Source of the DNA: Gossypium raimondii
Lineage: Eukaryota; Streptophyta; Magnoliopsida; Malvales; Malvaceae
Direction: 5' to 3'
NCBI RefSeq assembly: GCF_025698545.1
Contig: NC_068569.1
Location: forward strand, 21,328,001-21,392,000
Length of the DNA: 64,000 nt
The stretch's first letter is position 1. Each line of letters starts with the position of its first letter. This document shows, in pieces, positions 23,799 through 36,270 of the stretch. The translations under genes were made by a program, and so were the position numbers. Under the pieces are notes generated by a model. That model was not told the DNA's origin. It searched no databases and saw only the letters and a list, made by a program, of their open reading frames with translations.

Positions 23799-24389
23799 CT
23801 AATACTCATTTGGATTTTCAAGCTCGAGAGTTGATGTTATCTCATATCCCATTGACACATAATATTTCATAAATCGATTCCCGGTAAGGAGTCGAGGTGC
23901 TTGGACCTTTATGTTAATCTGCTTCTTTTTCACAATTAGCAATTTCGGGACCTATAACAGCTACATCATAGTTTGCGGTTTGGGGATCTTCAACCAACTC
24001 TGAAGATACCATTTCAAATGATAAGATTGCATATTTGTAAACCTCAACGCAACAATTAAGAGCTTTCAAAGCCTGAGGAGAACCTGGTTTCTTAATTATT
24101 TCATTATATACATTCAACGTTGCTTTGGCATTTGCTGCTCCTAATTTCATAATTAAGGTTCCTAGTTGGGTTGCATCCATTGCCGCAATAATTTTGGGAG
24201 TGGAAAGTGCTTTACAAAACTGCGTAGCTTTCCAACGCTTTGCCATTGCATAAATTTTCCACTTGTTGCGATGAAGGTACCTAAGGAAACATTAGCCTTT
24301 GGAATAATTGCATTTGTTGGCAAAGAAGAAAGCGAAAAGATAGATAAGAAAATAACTAAAACTAAGCATAACCGATTTGGAGGAGCCAT
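23799..24389 (-). pseudogene. PMEI-domain inhibitor, copy 7 (frameshifted)
   Basis: ATG at 24389, with R6 instead of Q6. The reading frame shifts between codons 36 and 62 (24210-24290), where each change sits at CAG, CTG or CCG. It is open again for codons about 63-156, then shifts near 23918 ('aatctgcttc' for 'aatcagttc'). If those are consensus errors, the gene would be complete. Confidence 0.75.
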
Positions 24390-24715
24390 TGTCTTGTTGA
24401 TTATGATATTAAGATATTTTAATTACAAATTTTGATCTTGTGATTTTTAATTTCTTTTAATACCTTTTATAAAGGTAAAACGAATCTATTTTTGATAAGT
24501 CTTAGCAATAAAGAATATACATTATTATCAATTATAACAATAAAGTTATTTTAAACTTTTGTTAACAAAACTAATTTACTAATTTATTTACTAATATAAG
24601 TGTTTGATGCATAATTATATTGTTTTTCCTCTTTTGTTGAAAATTTCGTTGAATCAACTTTTCTTTTTGTGTGTAAATAAAACTAACCAACTCGCTAAAT
24701 AATTGCAAATATAAA

Positions 24716-25500
24716 CTAAACTACTTTATCAAACCAAAGTTCATCTAACATCTCCTCGTGGAAATTAACAAACACCGCACCTCTCAGTATTCCTATTTGA
24801 AGCCACCATAGCAAGCCTTTCACTACTTTATTCCTCTCTCTCAAATACGCTTGATTTGGCATTGGACTATATTTGTAAAACAAATGAATCCTTCTTATCA
24901 AGGTTGACGACGAACTGGCCAAGCAGCTAACCTGCAAAGCTTTAATGAATTCCAAGCTATCCATGTGTATCGACACATTCTTGTACCCCTCTCTCTAAAT
25001 AATGCATAAACCATCAAGTATCCACAAATTTCAGTTTCAAAACTAGAACAACTCCCCAAATAGTGGTTATATCGAAGGATCTATTCTTCATTTTGTTTAC
25101 ATGTAATGTTTCTCGGCGATAGCAAAACATGTTTCCATCCTAACAGCCTCACAACATATAACGCTCAAATTTCCTACCAATTAACGCTCGGAATCAATAA
25201 CGAGATGTCTAGAGAGGTGACTCTTATAGGCTGAATTGTACTATTTTGCCAACCTTCTAAATATCTTAATAGTTTAAATAAAACCCCATTTTATTCCCTA
25301 AAAGTAAAAAGGTTCTTCTTTTTCCATATGTCCAAGCTATTAAACCAAAATAACTAGACAAAAGATCCACACACACGACATCCACACGGAGATCATAATA
25401 TAGTCTCCATCTAGATTCGAGCGTAATCAGTAGCTTAGGGTTTGCAGCACAATCCATAACCAAGCCTCTTTTTACAGGAAATCCTAACCACATGAATTAA
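24716..25500 (-). mobile_element. LINE ORF2 remnant, unit 7 (truncated)
   Basis: Only the RNase H tail (24976-24716) and adjoining degenerate sequence remain. At about 25500 the remnant is joined to the interior of PMEI copy 8, so about 2 kb of LINE plus 3' spacer is deleted. The same junction occurs at about 35452. Confidence 0.75.
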
Positions 25501-25978
25501 ACCTTTGCGTTAATCATTCTTTTTCACAATTAGCAATTTCGGACCTATAATGCCTACATCATAGTTTGCGTTTGGGGATCTTCAACCAACTCAAGATACC
25601 ATTTCAAATGATAAGCATGCATATTTGTAAACCTCAACGCAACAATTAAGAGCTTTCAAAGCTCGAGGAGAACCTGGTTTCTTAATTATTTCATTATATA
25701 CATTCAACGTTGCTTTGGCATTTGTCTGCTCCTAATTTCATAATGAGGGTTCCTAGTTGGGTTGTATCCATTGCATAATAATTTTGGGAGTGGAAAGTGC
25801 TTTGTAAAACTCGCGGTTTTCCAACGCCTTGCCATTGCATAAATTTTCCACTAGTTGCAATGAAGGTACGGAAGGAAACATTAGCCTTTGGAATAATTGC
25901 ATTTGTTGGCAAAGAAGAAAGCGAAAAGATAGATAAGAAAATAACTAAAACTAAGCATAACCGATTTGGAGGAGCCAT
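25501..25978 (-). pseudogene. PMEI-domain inhibitor, copy 8 (3'-truncated, frameshifted)
   Basis: Counterpart of copy 11. The 3' end is lost at a deletion junction around codon 163. In addition to what copy 11 shows, there are indels at CTG, CCG and CAG sites (for example 'tttgtctgc', 'ttgcataat', 'ccaacgcc'). Confidence 0.78.
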
Positions 25979-26307
25979 TGTCTTGTTGATTATGATACTA
26001 AGATATTTTTAATTACAAATTTTGATCTTGTGATTTTTAATTTCTTTAATACTTTTTATAAAGGTAAAACGAATCTATTTTTTGATAAGTCTTAGCAACA
26101 ATAACATACATTATTATCAATTATAACAATAAAGTTATTTTAAACTTTTGTTAACAAAACTAATTTACTAATTTATTTACTAATATAAGTGTTTGACTGC
26201 ATAATTATATTGTTTTTTCACTTTTGTTGAAAATTTTGGTTGAATCAACTTTTCTTTTGGTGTGTAAATAAAACTAACCAACTATGCTAAGTAATTGCAA
26301 ATGGAAA

Positions 26308-27995
26308 CTAAACTACTTTATCAAACCCAAGTTCATCTAACATCTCCTCGTGGAAATTAACAAACACCGCCTCTCAGATTCCTATTTGAAGCCACCATAG
26401 CAAGCCTTTCACCTACTTTATTCCTCTCTCAAAATACACTTGATTTGCCATTGGACTATATTTTGTAAAAACAAATGAATCCTTCTTATCAAGGTTGAGG
26501 ACGAACTGGCCAAGCAGCTAACCTGCAAAGCTTTAATGAATTCCAAGCTATCCATGTGTATCGACACATTCTTGTACCCTCTCTAAATAATGCCAAAACC
26601 ATCAAGTATCCACAAATTTCAGCTTCAAAACTAGAACAACTCCCCAAATAGTGGTTACATCAAGGATCTATTCTTCATTTTGTTTACATGTAACACCCCT
26701 AAAGAGCAAAACATGTTTCCATCCTAATAGTCTCTTCGGCATATAACGCTCAAATTTCCTACCAAAGAACGTTCGTAATCAATAACGAGATGTCTAGAGA
26801 GGTGACTCTTATAGGCTGAATTGTATTGCTTTTGCCAAGCTTCTAAATATCTTAATAGTTTAAATAAAACCCCATGTTATTCCTAAAAGTAAAAAAGGTT
26901 CTCGTTTTCCTTATGCGCCAAGCTATTAAACCAAAATAACTAGACAAAAGATCCACACACACGACATCCACACGGAGATCATAAAATAGTCTCCATCTAG
27001 ACCGGAGCGTAATCGTGGTCGACGGTTTGCGGGCACAATGCACTCCAAGCCTCTTTACAGCAGGAAGTCCCTAACCACATGAATTAAATCTTTCATTTCA
27101 GTAGTGACACATATGACCAATGCCCTTCTATATCTATTCCAAATAGTTAGAAGATGTTGTTAGAACACAAGCCATTAAAAAAGCGGCGTTAAGGTCCTTG
27201 AAAATTCCTTAGCCACCCTTTGTCTTTCCTATGCCATGTACCTTCCATTCTAGATCAATAAGCACTCTTGACCAAAATGACCCTACCGAGGTGCGCACTA
27301 ATTGATTTTATCAGACCACCCTAAGGGTGGTGAGGGAATACTCACAACTCTTTTATCAATATCTTTTGGAAACCGAGCTCTAAATGTTCTAGATTCCACA
27401 TCCCATCCTTTGTCCATGTCACATCTGTAAACAATCAATCATAAGATTCATTTGAGAAGTCACATGATTGAATGAACACCAAGAGACAAAATTCCGGTCC
27501 ATATAGACCAATATAAATTCTCTCGATATGGGTCGCCTTTGAGGAAGTCCTCTCCATACGGTTGAATACCTTCCTCGGCAATACTTTCAGCACCCTCACT
27601 TTCATTCAATACTTGATCAAATAACACGAACCCTTAAGGTCAGATCCTTAGACACTTGATTTTAGCAAAAAATAAGCATTCAAATCATTTAAATATCTTA
27701 GAACTAATCCTCCACAGTGGGAGGTGGTAAATTAGGTCTTAGTCAACTAGTGACACTCTCCTTCCACCATTAGTCGAGACCCACACAAATTAGTTGCCGA
27801 TCGTTCAACCTACATGCAAACACAATTCAAAATTTACATTGGTTGCATAAAATAATTTTGTAAAGAAAGAATAACATAATAAACAAGAGTAACACTACTC
27901 ATATAGAGAGCTACTTAGCGCCCTAATTACTCAATTTGCTATGCACCTATTCTCGCCACACACCGCAATGTAGACTTAGAAACTCGATATAGAAC
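26308..27995 (-). mobile_element. LINE ORF2 remnant, unit 8 (RT lost)
   Basis: RNase H tail and zf-RVT-proximal piece remain. The RT catalytic fragment is deleted ('gatatagaa' joined to 'caaatgagaaag' near 27995), exactly as in unit 11. Confidence 0.72.
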
Positions 27996-28255
27996 AAATG
28001 AGAAAGATCTAGCCTCCTTTAGATAGTTTGATTTCAATTTGTTAAAATGAACTAAAGAACTGCATGGATCCAAAGGGCTTGGTTTGATTTCAATTTGCTA
28101 AGAAAAACATAATCTTGCAATGTAACATCATGTTTTTTCCACGAATAGAGTAAAATATGTTAGTAATGTAAAGTTAAATGATCTTCGCTGCCCATCTTTT
28201 CTTTCCAAATGGCTCATTATTCTTTCTTGAAGTTCAATAAAGTAATTTTCAAAGG

Positions 28256-28471
28256 ATGGGGCTTTGTCAATTAAGAGGTAATGATTCCATGATTTGGTCT
28301 TTTGATAATAAGGGAAAGTTCACTAGTACTTCTAGATGCAAGGAATTGAAAGAAAGCATTAAGGAGAAGGCAATTAAGGAAACAAATAAATGGAAATGGA
28401 GTACAAGACAAGTAGGGTGGAAGACGGTAATCTTGCCGAGATCTTTCTTACAAAATCTCATCCTAGAATAA
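28256..28471 (+). other. Plus-strand frame of unknown origin, unit 8
   Basis: 71 codons; frame diverges after 'WSTRQVGWKTV' through an indel near 28430. Shares 'STRQVGW' with 38251-38466. Confidence 0.25.
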
Positions 28472-28775
28472 TAGGTGTAATTATTACAAATTTCAGCAAA
28501 AAGGTCATAAATGGAATAGGTTAGAAGGTTGATATTATTTGGGTTTGGTTAGATTTTGAGTCCACTTTGAATAGCTAAAGATTGGAATATTAATAATTCA
28601 TTAACTTAATGGAATATGAAAAAATGTATATAATTTTACAATGATTATTTATATTAATTCACAGCTTCAACAAAGAACAATAATGGCAACACGCCAATGC
28701 CATCAATACTATATCGTCTCCGTCAAGAAAACAAATTCACACATTATAATCTATTCATATTCGTTTAATTTTTGC

Positions 28776-29366
28776 CTAATACTCATTTGGATTTTCAAGC
28801 TCGAGAGTTGATGTTATCTCATATCCCATTGAGACATAATATTTCATAAATCGATTCCTGCAAGGAGTCGAGGTGCTTGGACCTTTATGTTAATCAGTTC
28901 TTTTTTCACAATTAGCAATTTGGGACCTATAAAAAATTTACATCATAGTTTGCGTTTGGGGATCTTCAACCAACTCTGAAGATACCATTTCAAATGATAA
29001 GCATGCATATTTGTAAACCTCAACGCAACAATTAAGAGCTTTCAAAGCCCGAGGAGAACTCGTTTCTTAATTATTTCATTATATACATTCAACGTTGCTT
29101 TGGCTTGCTGCTCCTAATTTCATAATGAGGGTTCCTAGTTGGGTTGTATCCATTGCCGCAATAATTTTGGGAGTGGAAAGTGCTTTTAGGCAAAACCTGC
29201 AGTTTTCCACTGCCTTGCCATTGCATAAATTTTCCACTAGTTGCGATGAAGGTACCGGAAGGGAAACATTAGCCTTTGTAATAATTGCATTTGTTGGCAA
29301 AGAAGAAAGCGAAAAGATAGATAAGAAAATAACTAAAACTAAGCCTAACTGATTTGGAGGAGCCAT
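28776..29366 (-). pseudogene. PMEI-domain inhibitor, copy 9 (frameshifted)
   Basis: Counterpart of copy 12, with the same private changes C8G, P30T and an R-to-C change before FCL. It carries the same 2-bp deletion near codon 88 ('ggcttgctgc' at 29102), which is therefore genuine. Further indels near 28859, 28932, 28955 and 29061 are absent from copy 12. Confidence 0.8.
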
Positions 29367-29695
29367 TGTCTTGTTGATTATGATACTAAGATATTTTAAT
29401 TACAAATTTTGATCTTGTGATTTTTAATTTCTTTTAATACTTTTTATAAAGGTAAAACGAATCTATTTTTTGATAAGTCTTAGCAACAATAACATATATT
29501 ATTATCAATTATAACAATAAAGTTATTTTAAACTTTTGTTAACAAAACTAATTTACTAATTTATTTACTAATATAAGTGTTTGACTATACAATTATATTG
29601 TTTTTTCTCTTTTGTTGAAAATTTCGGTTGAATCAACTTTTCTTTTTGTGTGTAAATAAAACTAACCAACTATGCTAAATAATTGCAAATGGAAA

Positions 29696-31610
29696 CTAAA
29701 CTACTTTATCAAACCCAAGTTCATCTAACATCTCCTCGGAAATTAACAAACACCGCACCTGTGATTCCTATTTGAAGCCACCATAGCAAGCCTTTCACTA
29801 CTTTATTCCTCTCTCTCGAAATACACTTGATTTGCCATTGGACTATATTTTGTAAATACAAATGAATCCTTCTTATCAAGGTTGAGGACGAATCGCCAAG
29901 CAACTAACCCGCAAAGCTTTAATGAATTCAAGCTATCCATGTGTATCGACACATTCTTGTACCCTCTCTAAATAATGCCAAAACCATCAAGTATCCACAA
30001 ATTTCAGCTTCAAAACTAGAACAACTCCCCAAATAGTGGTTACATCAAGGATCTATTCTTCATTTTGTTTACATGTAATTTCCAGTAGTAGCAAAACATG
30101 TTTCCAACCTAACAGCCTCAAATGCCGGCATATAACGCTCAAATTTCCTACCAAAGAACGTTCGAAATCAATAACGAGATGTCTAGAGAGGTGACTCTTA
30201 TAGGCTCAATTGTACTGCTTTTGCCAAGCTTCTAAATATCTTAATAGTTTAAATAAAACCCCATGTTATTCCCTAAAAGTAAAAAGGTTCTCGTTTTTCC
30301 TTATGCGCCAAGCTATTAAACCAAAATAACTACACAAAAGATCCACACACACGACATCCACATCGAGATCATAAAATAGTCTCCATCTAGATTGGAGCGT
30401 AATCGTACGGACGGTTTGCGTGCACAATCTGCACCCAAGCCTCTTTTACGTTAGGAAGTCCCTAACCACATGAATTAAATCTTTCATTTCAGAGTGACAC
30501 ATATGACCAATGCCCTTCAGATATCTGCTCCAAATAGTTAGAAGATGTTGTTAGAACACAAGCCATTAAAAAAAGGCACGTTAAGGTCCTTGAAAATTCC
30601 TTAGCCACCCTTTGTCTTTCCTATGCCATGTACCTTCGATTCTAGATCAATAAGCACTCTTGACCAAAATGACCCTACCGAGGTGTGCACTTTAATCGAT
30701 TTTATTAGGACCACCTAAGGGTGGTGAGGAATACTCACAACTCTTTTATCAATATCCTTTGAAAACCGAGCTCTAAACAGCTTCTAGATTCCACATCCCA
30801 TCCTTTGTCCATGTCACATCTGTAAACAATCAATCATAAGATTCATTTGAGAAGTCACATGATTGAATGAACACCAACATGAGACAAAATTCTGGTCCAT
30901 ATAGACCAATATAAATTCTCTCGATATGGGTCGCCCCGAGAAGTCCTTCCATACTACTGAATACCTTCCTTGGGCAATACTTTGAGCACCCTCACTTTCA
31001 TTCAATACTTGACCAATAACACTAACCCTTAAGGCTATATCCTTAGACACTTGAGTTTAGCAAAAAATAAGCATTCAAATCATTTAAATATCTTAGAACT
31101 AATCCTCCATGTGGGAGGTTGAAAATTAGGTCTTAGTCAACTAGTGACACTCTCCTTCCACCATTAGTCGAGACCCACACAAATTAACTTGCCGATCGTT
31201 CAACCTACATGCGAACACAATTGAAAATTTACATTGGTTGCATAAAATAATTTGGTAAAGAAAGAATAACATAATAAACAAGAGTAACACTACATCATGA
31301 GAGCTACTTAGCCTCTAATTACTCAATTTGCTATGCACCTATTCGCCTACAAACCGCAACGTAGAGTTAGAAACTCGATATAGAATAACGGCACTCAAAG
31401 TACATTTCAATATCTTGGGCCCTTTTCAAACCAAGTAAACTACTTACCATGTTACTAAGATTATCACCCACTCCTTCGTAAAAGAAAATGTTGGTTTTCG
31501 GTATTGACTTGATGGCCTAAGAAAGTACATAGCGTTGAAGAATTCCTTTAAGGATCGGAACATGCTTTAAGTCCGCTTTCAAAAGGATTACCAAATCATT
31601 TGCAAAGAAC
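29696..31610 (-). mobile_element. LINE ORF2 remnant, unit 9
   Basis: RNase H tail (29903-29696), degenerate middle, a zf-RVT-proximal piece (31050-30814, broken) and an RT segment (about 31610-31340) in several frames. Counterpart of unit 12 (39699-41652), where the same RT is open. Confidence 0.72.
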
Positions 31611-31904
31611 AAATGAGAAAGATCCGCCTCCTTTATATAGTTTGATTTCAATTTGTTAAAATGAACTAAAGAATTACATGGATTTAGTGGGTTGGTTTGA
31701 TTTCAATTTGCTAAGAAAGACATAATATCGCAAAGTAACATCATGTTTTTTATCCCTGAATAGAGTAAAATATCTTAGTAATGTCAAGTTAAATGATATT
31801 TGCCTGCCCATCTTTTCTTTCCAGATGACTAATTATTGTTTCTTGAAGTTCAATAAAGTAATTTTCAAAGGATAAGGCTTTGTCAATTAAGAGGTAATGA
31901 TTCC

Positions 31905-32141
31905 ATGATTTGGTCTTTTGATAATAAGGGAAAGTTCACTAGTACTTCTGGATGCAAGGAATTGAAAGAAAGCATTAAGGAGAAGGAAATTAAGGAAACA
32001 AATAAATGGAAATGGAGTACGGCACAAGTAGGGTGGAAGACGGTAAATACTCCCAGATCTTTCTTACAAAAATCTCATCTTAGAATAATAGATGTAAATA
32101 TCATAAATTTTAGCAAAAAGGTCATAAATGGAAGGGGTTAG
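31905..32141 (+). other. Plus-strand frame of unknown origin, unit 9
   Basis: 78 codons with 'KEKEIKETNKWKWSTAQ' and 'IIDVNIINFSKKVINGRG'. Open here, whereas its counterpart in unit 12 is frameshifted. Here the cleaner copy is in block A. Confidence 0.27.
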
Positions 32142-32393
32142 AAGTTTGATATTATTTGGGTTTGGTTAGATTCTGAGTCCACATTGAAAAGCTAAAGATT
32201 GGAATATTAATAATTCTTTAACTTAATGGAATATGAAAAAAATGTATATAATTTTACAATGATTATTTAAATTAAGTCACAGTTTAATAAAGAACAATAA
32301 TGGCAACACGCCATTGCCATCAATATTATATTGTATCAATCAAGATAACAAATTCACATATTATAATCTATTCATATTCGCTTAATTTTTATC

Positions 32394-32979
32394 CTAATAC
32401 TCATTTGGATTTTCAAGCTCGAGTTGATGTTATCTCATATCCCATTGAGACATAATATTTCATAAATCGATTCCAGAAGGAGTCGAGGTGCTTGAACCTT
32501 TGCTTAATCATTCCTTTTCACAATTAGCAATATCGGGACCTATAACTTGACTACATCATTGTTTGCGGTTTGGGGATCTTCAACCAATTTTCAAGATACC
32601 AATTCAAATTATTAGATTGCATATTTGTAAGCCTCAACGCAACAATTAAGAGCTTTCAAAGCTTGAGGAGAACCTCGTTTCTTAATTATTTCATTACATA
32701 CATTCAACGTTGCTTTGGCATTGGTCGCTCTAATTTCATAATAAGGGTTCCTAGTTGGGTTGTATCCATTGCGCAATAATTTTGGGAGTGGAAAGTGCTT
32801 TCAGGACAAAACTGCGATTTTCAACGCTTGCCATTGCATAAATTTTCCACTAGTTGCGATGAAGGTACCGGAAGGGAAACATTAGCCTTTGGAATAATTG
32901 CATTTGTTGGCAAAGAAGAAAGCGAAAAGATAGATAAGAAAATAACTAAAACTAAGCATAACTGATTTGGAGGAGCCAT
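32394..32979 (-). pseudogene. PMEI-domain inhibitor, copy 10 (stops and frameshifts)
   Basis: Counterpart of copy 13. It shares in-frame stops at codons 124, 125 and about 131 ('aattattagattgc', 'attttcaagat'), so it is truly dead. Extra indels at CTG, CCG or CAG ('ttgcgcaat', 'ttcaacgcttgcc', 'tttcaggacaaaactg') add damage absent from copy 13. Confidence 0.82.
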
Positions 32980-33312
32980 TGTCTTGTTGATTATGATACG
33001 AAGATATTTTTAATTACAAATTTTGATCTTGTGATTTTTTTAATTTCTTTTACTACTTTTTATAAAGGTAAGGCGAATCTATTTTTTGATAAGTCTTAGC
33101 AACAGTAACATACATTATTATCAATTATAACAATAAAGTTATTTTAAACTTTTGTTAACAAAACTAATTTAGTAATTTATTTACTAATATAAGTGTTTGG
33201 ATGTACAATTATATTGTTTTTTCTCTTTTGTTGAAAATTACAGCTTGTAATCAACTTTTCTTTGGTGTATAAATAAAATTAACCAACTCTACTAAATAAT
33301 TACAATTTGAAA

Positions 33313-35130
33313 CTCAACTACTTTATCAAACCCAAATTCATCTAACATGTCCTCAGGGAAATTAACAAACAGCTGCACCTCTGTATTCCTATTTGAAGCC
33401 ACCATAGCAAGCCTTTCAGCAACTTTATTCCTCTCTCTCTTCATACACTTGATTTGCCATTGGACTATAGTTTGTAAAAAACAAATGAATCCTTCTTATC
33501 AAGGTTGAGGACGAACTGGCCAAGCAGCTAACCTGCAAAGTTTTAATGAATTCCAAGCTATCCATGTGTATCGACACATTCTTGTACCCCTCTCTTTAAA
33601 TAATGCCAAAACCATCAAGTATCCACAAATTTCAGCTTCAAGAATAGAACGACTCCCCAAATAGTGGTTATATCAACAAATCTACTCTTTATTTTGTTTA
33701 CATGTATCACCCCCGGCAGTAGCAAAACATGTTTCCAGCCTAACAGTAGCGTCGGCATCTATCGTTTCAAATTTCCTACCAAAGAACATCCAGAATCAAT
33801 AATGAGATGTCTAGAGAGGTGACTCTTATAGGCTGAATTGTACTATTTTTCGAAGCTTCTGAAAATCTTAATAGTTTAAATAAAACCACATGTTATTCCC
33901 TAAAAGTAAAAAAGGTTCTTGTTTTTCCATATGCGTCAAGCTATTAAACCAAAATAACTAAACCAAAAGATCCACACACACGACATCCACACTGGAGATC
34001 ATAAATTAGTCTCGATCTAGATTGGAGCAGAATCAGGGCCGACGGTTTGCCAGCACAATCTGTATCTAAGCCTCTTTTACAGCTGGGAAATCCCTAACCA
34101 CATGAATTAAATCTTTCATTTCATAGTGACACATATGACCAATGCCCTTCCGTATATGTTCCAAATAGTTAGAAGATGTTGTTTGAACACAAGCCATAAA
34201 AAAAAGGCACGTTAAGGTCCTTGAAAATTCCTTAGCCACCCTTTGTCTTTTCTATGCCATGTACCCTCGATTCTAGATCAATAAGCACTCTTAACCAAAA
34301 ATGACCCTACTGAGGTGCGAACCCAATTGATTTTATCAGGACCAACCTAAGGGTGGTGAGGGGAATACTCACAACTCTTTTATCAATATCCTTTGGAAAC
34401 CGAGCTCTAAACAGTTCTAGATTCCACATCCCATCCTTAGTTACCATGTCACACTGTAAACAATCAATCATAAGATTGATTTGAGAAGGCAGAAGATTGA
34501 TTGAACACCAACAGTAGACAAAATTGTGGTCCAAATAGACCAATATAAATTCTCTCTCGATATGGGCGTTCCTTAGCATGTCCTCTCCATACGGCTTTAT
34601 ACCTTCCTCGAGAAATACTTTCGTGCACCCTCACTTCCATTCCATACTTCGATCGAATAACACGAACCCTTAAGTCAAGATCCTTCGAGACTTGATTAAT
34701 CCCCAATTTTGCAAAAAATTAGGTCTTAGTCAACTAGAGACACTCTCCTTCCACCATTAGTCGAGACCCATATGAATTATCTTGCCGATCGCTCAACCTA
34801 CACGCTAACACAATTGAAAATTTACATTGGTTGATAAAATAATTTGGTAAAGAATAAATAATGACTAAACAAGAGTAACACTACCCATCATAGGGAGCTA
34901 CTTAGCGCCCTAATTACTCAATTTACTACGCACCTATTCTCGCCACAAACCGCAACGAGAGTTAGAAACTCATTATAGAATAACGGCACTCAAAGTACAT
35001 TTCGATATCTTGGGCGCTTTTCAAACCAAGTAAACTACTTACCATGTTACTAAGATCATCACCCACTCCTTCCGAAAAGAAAATGTTGGTTTTCCGGCAT
35101 TGACTTGATGGCCTAAGAAAGTACATAAGT
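33313..35130 (-). mobile_element. LINE ORF2 remnant, unit 10
   Basis: RNase H tail from 33313; open zf-RVT-proximal pieces (34579-34307, 34706-34464); partial RT (about 35130-34930) that stops where the LTR fragment 35131-35166 begins. Same organisation as unit 13 up to the LTR. Confidence 0.75.
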
Positions 35131-35166
35131 CAGAACACCCTTAACCCTAAACCGTCATGGAACAGG
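35131..35166 (+). mobile_element. 36-bp fragment of the LTR 5' end at the block A/B junction
   Basis: 'acccttaaccctaaaccgtc' and the following 'ggaacagg' match the start of the LTR at 45165-45202. The segment then jumps directly to 'ttcttataggtgaattg', the start of block B. Confidence 0.85.
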
Positions 35167-35448
35167 TTCTTATAGGTGAATTGTACTATTTTGCCAACCT
35201 TCTAAATATCTTAATAGTTTAAATAAAACCCCATTTTATTCCCTAAAAGTAAAAAGGTTCTTCTTTTTCCATATCGTCAAGCTATTAAACCAAAATAACT
35301 AGACAAAAGATCCACACACACCGACATCCACACCGGAGATCATAATATAGTCTCCATCTAGATTCGAAAGCGTAATCGGGCCGAGGGTTTGCAGGCACAA
35401 TCCATAACCAAGCCTCTTTTACAGCAGGGAAATCCCTAACCACATGAA

Positions 35449-35940
35449 TTAAACCTTTGCGTTAATCAGTTCTTTTTCACAATTAGCAATTTCGGGACCT
35501 ATAACAGCTACATCATAGTTTGCGGTTTGGGGATCTTCAACCAACTCTGAAGATACCATTTCAAATGATAAGCATGCATATTTGTAAACCTCAACGCAAC
35601 AATTAAGAGCTTTCAAAGCCTGAGGAGAACCTGGTTTCTTAATTATTTCATTATATACATTCAACGTTGCTTTGGCATTTGCTGCTCCTAATTTCATAAT
35701 GAGGGTTCCTAGTTGGGTTGTATCCATTGCCGCAATAATTTTGGGAGTGGAAAGTGCTTTCAGGTAAAACCTGCGGTTTTCCACTGCCTTGCCATTGCAT
35801 AAATTTTCCACTAGTTGCAATGAAGGTACCGGAAGGGAAACATTAGCCTTTGGAATAATTGCATTTGTTGGCAAAGAAGAAAGCGAAAAGATAGATAAGA
35901 AAATAACTAAAACTAAGCATAACCGATTTGGAGGAGCCAT
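35449..35940 (-). pseudogene. PMEI-domain inhibitor, copy 11 (truncated at 163 aa)
   Basis: ATG at 35940 and an uninterrupted frame of 163 codons ending 'CEKELINAKV', where a deletion joins the gene to LINE unit 10 material and an immediate TAA. It has the signal peptide, sequon and all five mature Cys, including C154. Only the C-terminal 34 residues are lost, most of which form the last helix of the bundle. It could still be transcribed. R6 is shared with copies 7 and 8. Called a pseudogene because the missing helix should destabilise the fold, but a shortened product is possible. Confidence 0.7.
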
Positions 35941-36270
35941 TGTCTTGTTGATTATGATATCAAGATATTTTTAATTACAAATTTTGATCTTGTGATTTTT
36001 AATTTCTTTTAATACTTTTTATAAAGGTAAAACGAATCTATTTTTGATAAGTCTTAGCAACAATAACATACATTATTATCAATTATAACAATAAAGTTAT
36101 TTTAAACTTTTGTTAACAAAACTAATTTACTAATTTATTTACTAATATAAGTGTTTGACTGCATAATTATATTGTTTTTTCACTTTTGTTGAAAATTTTG
36201 GTTGGAATCAACTTTTCTTTTGGTGTGTAAATAAAACTAACCAACTATGCTAAGTAATTGCAAATGGAAA

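Larger units (their letters stand above)
25222..35166. repeat. 10-kb three-unit block A (error-rich copy)
   Basis: Contains PMEI copies 8, 9 and 10, which match copies 11, 12 and 13 of block B one to one at offsets of 9962, 9997 and 10042 bp. It includes the same deletions (25500, 27995) and private variants (C8G, P30T). It ends with 36 bp of the LTR that begins at 45165. Confidence 0.88.
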
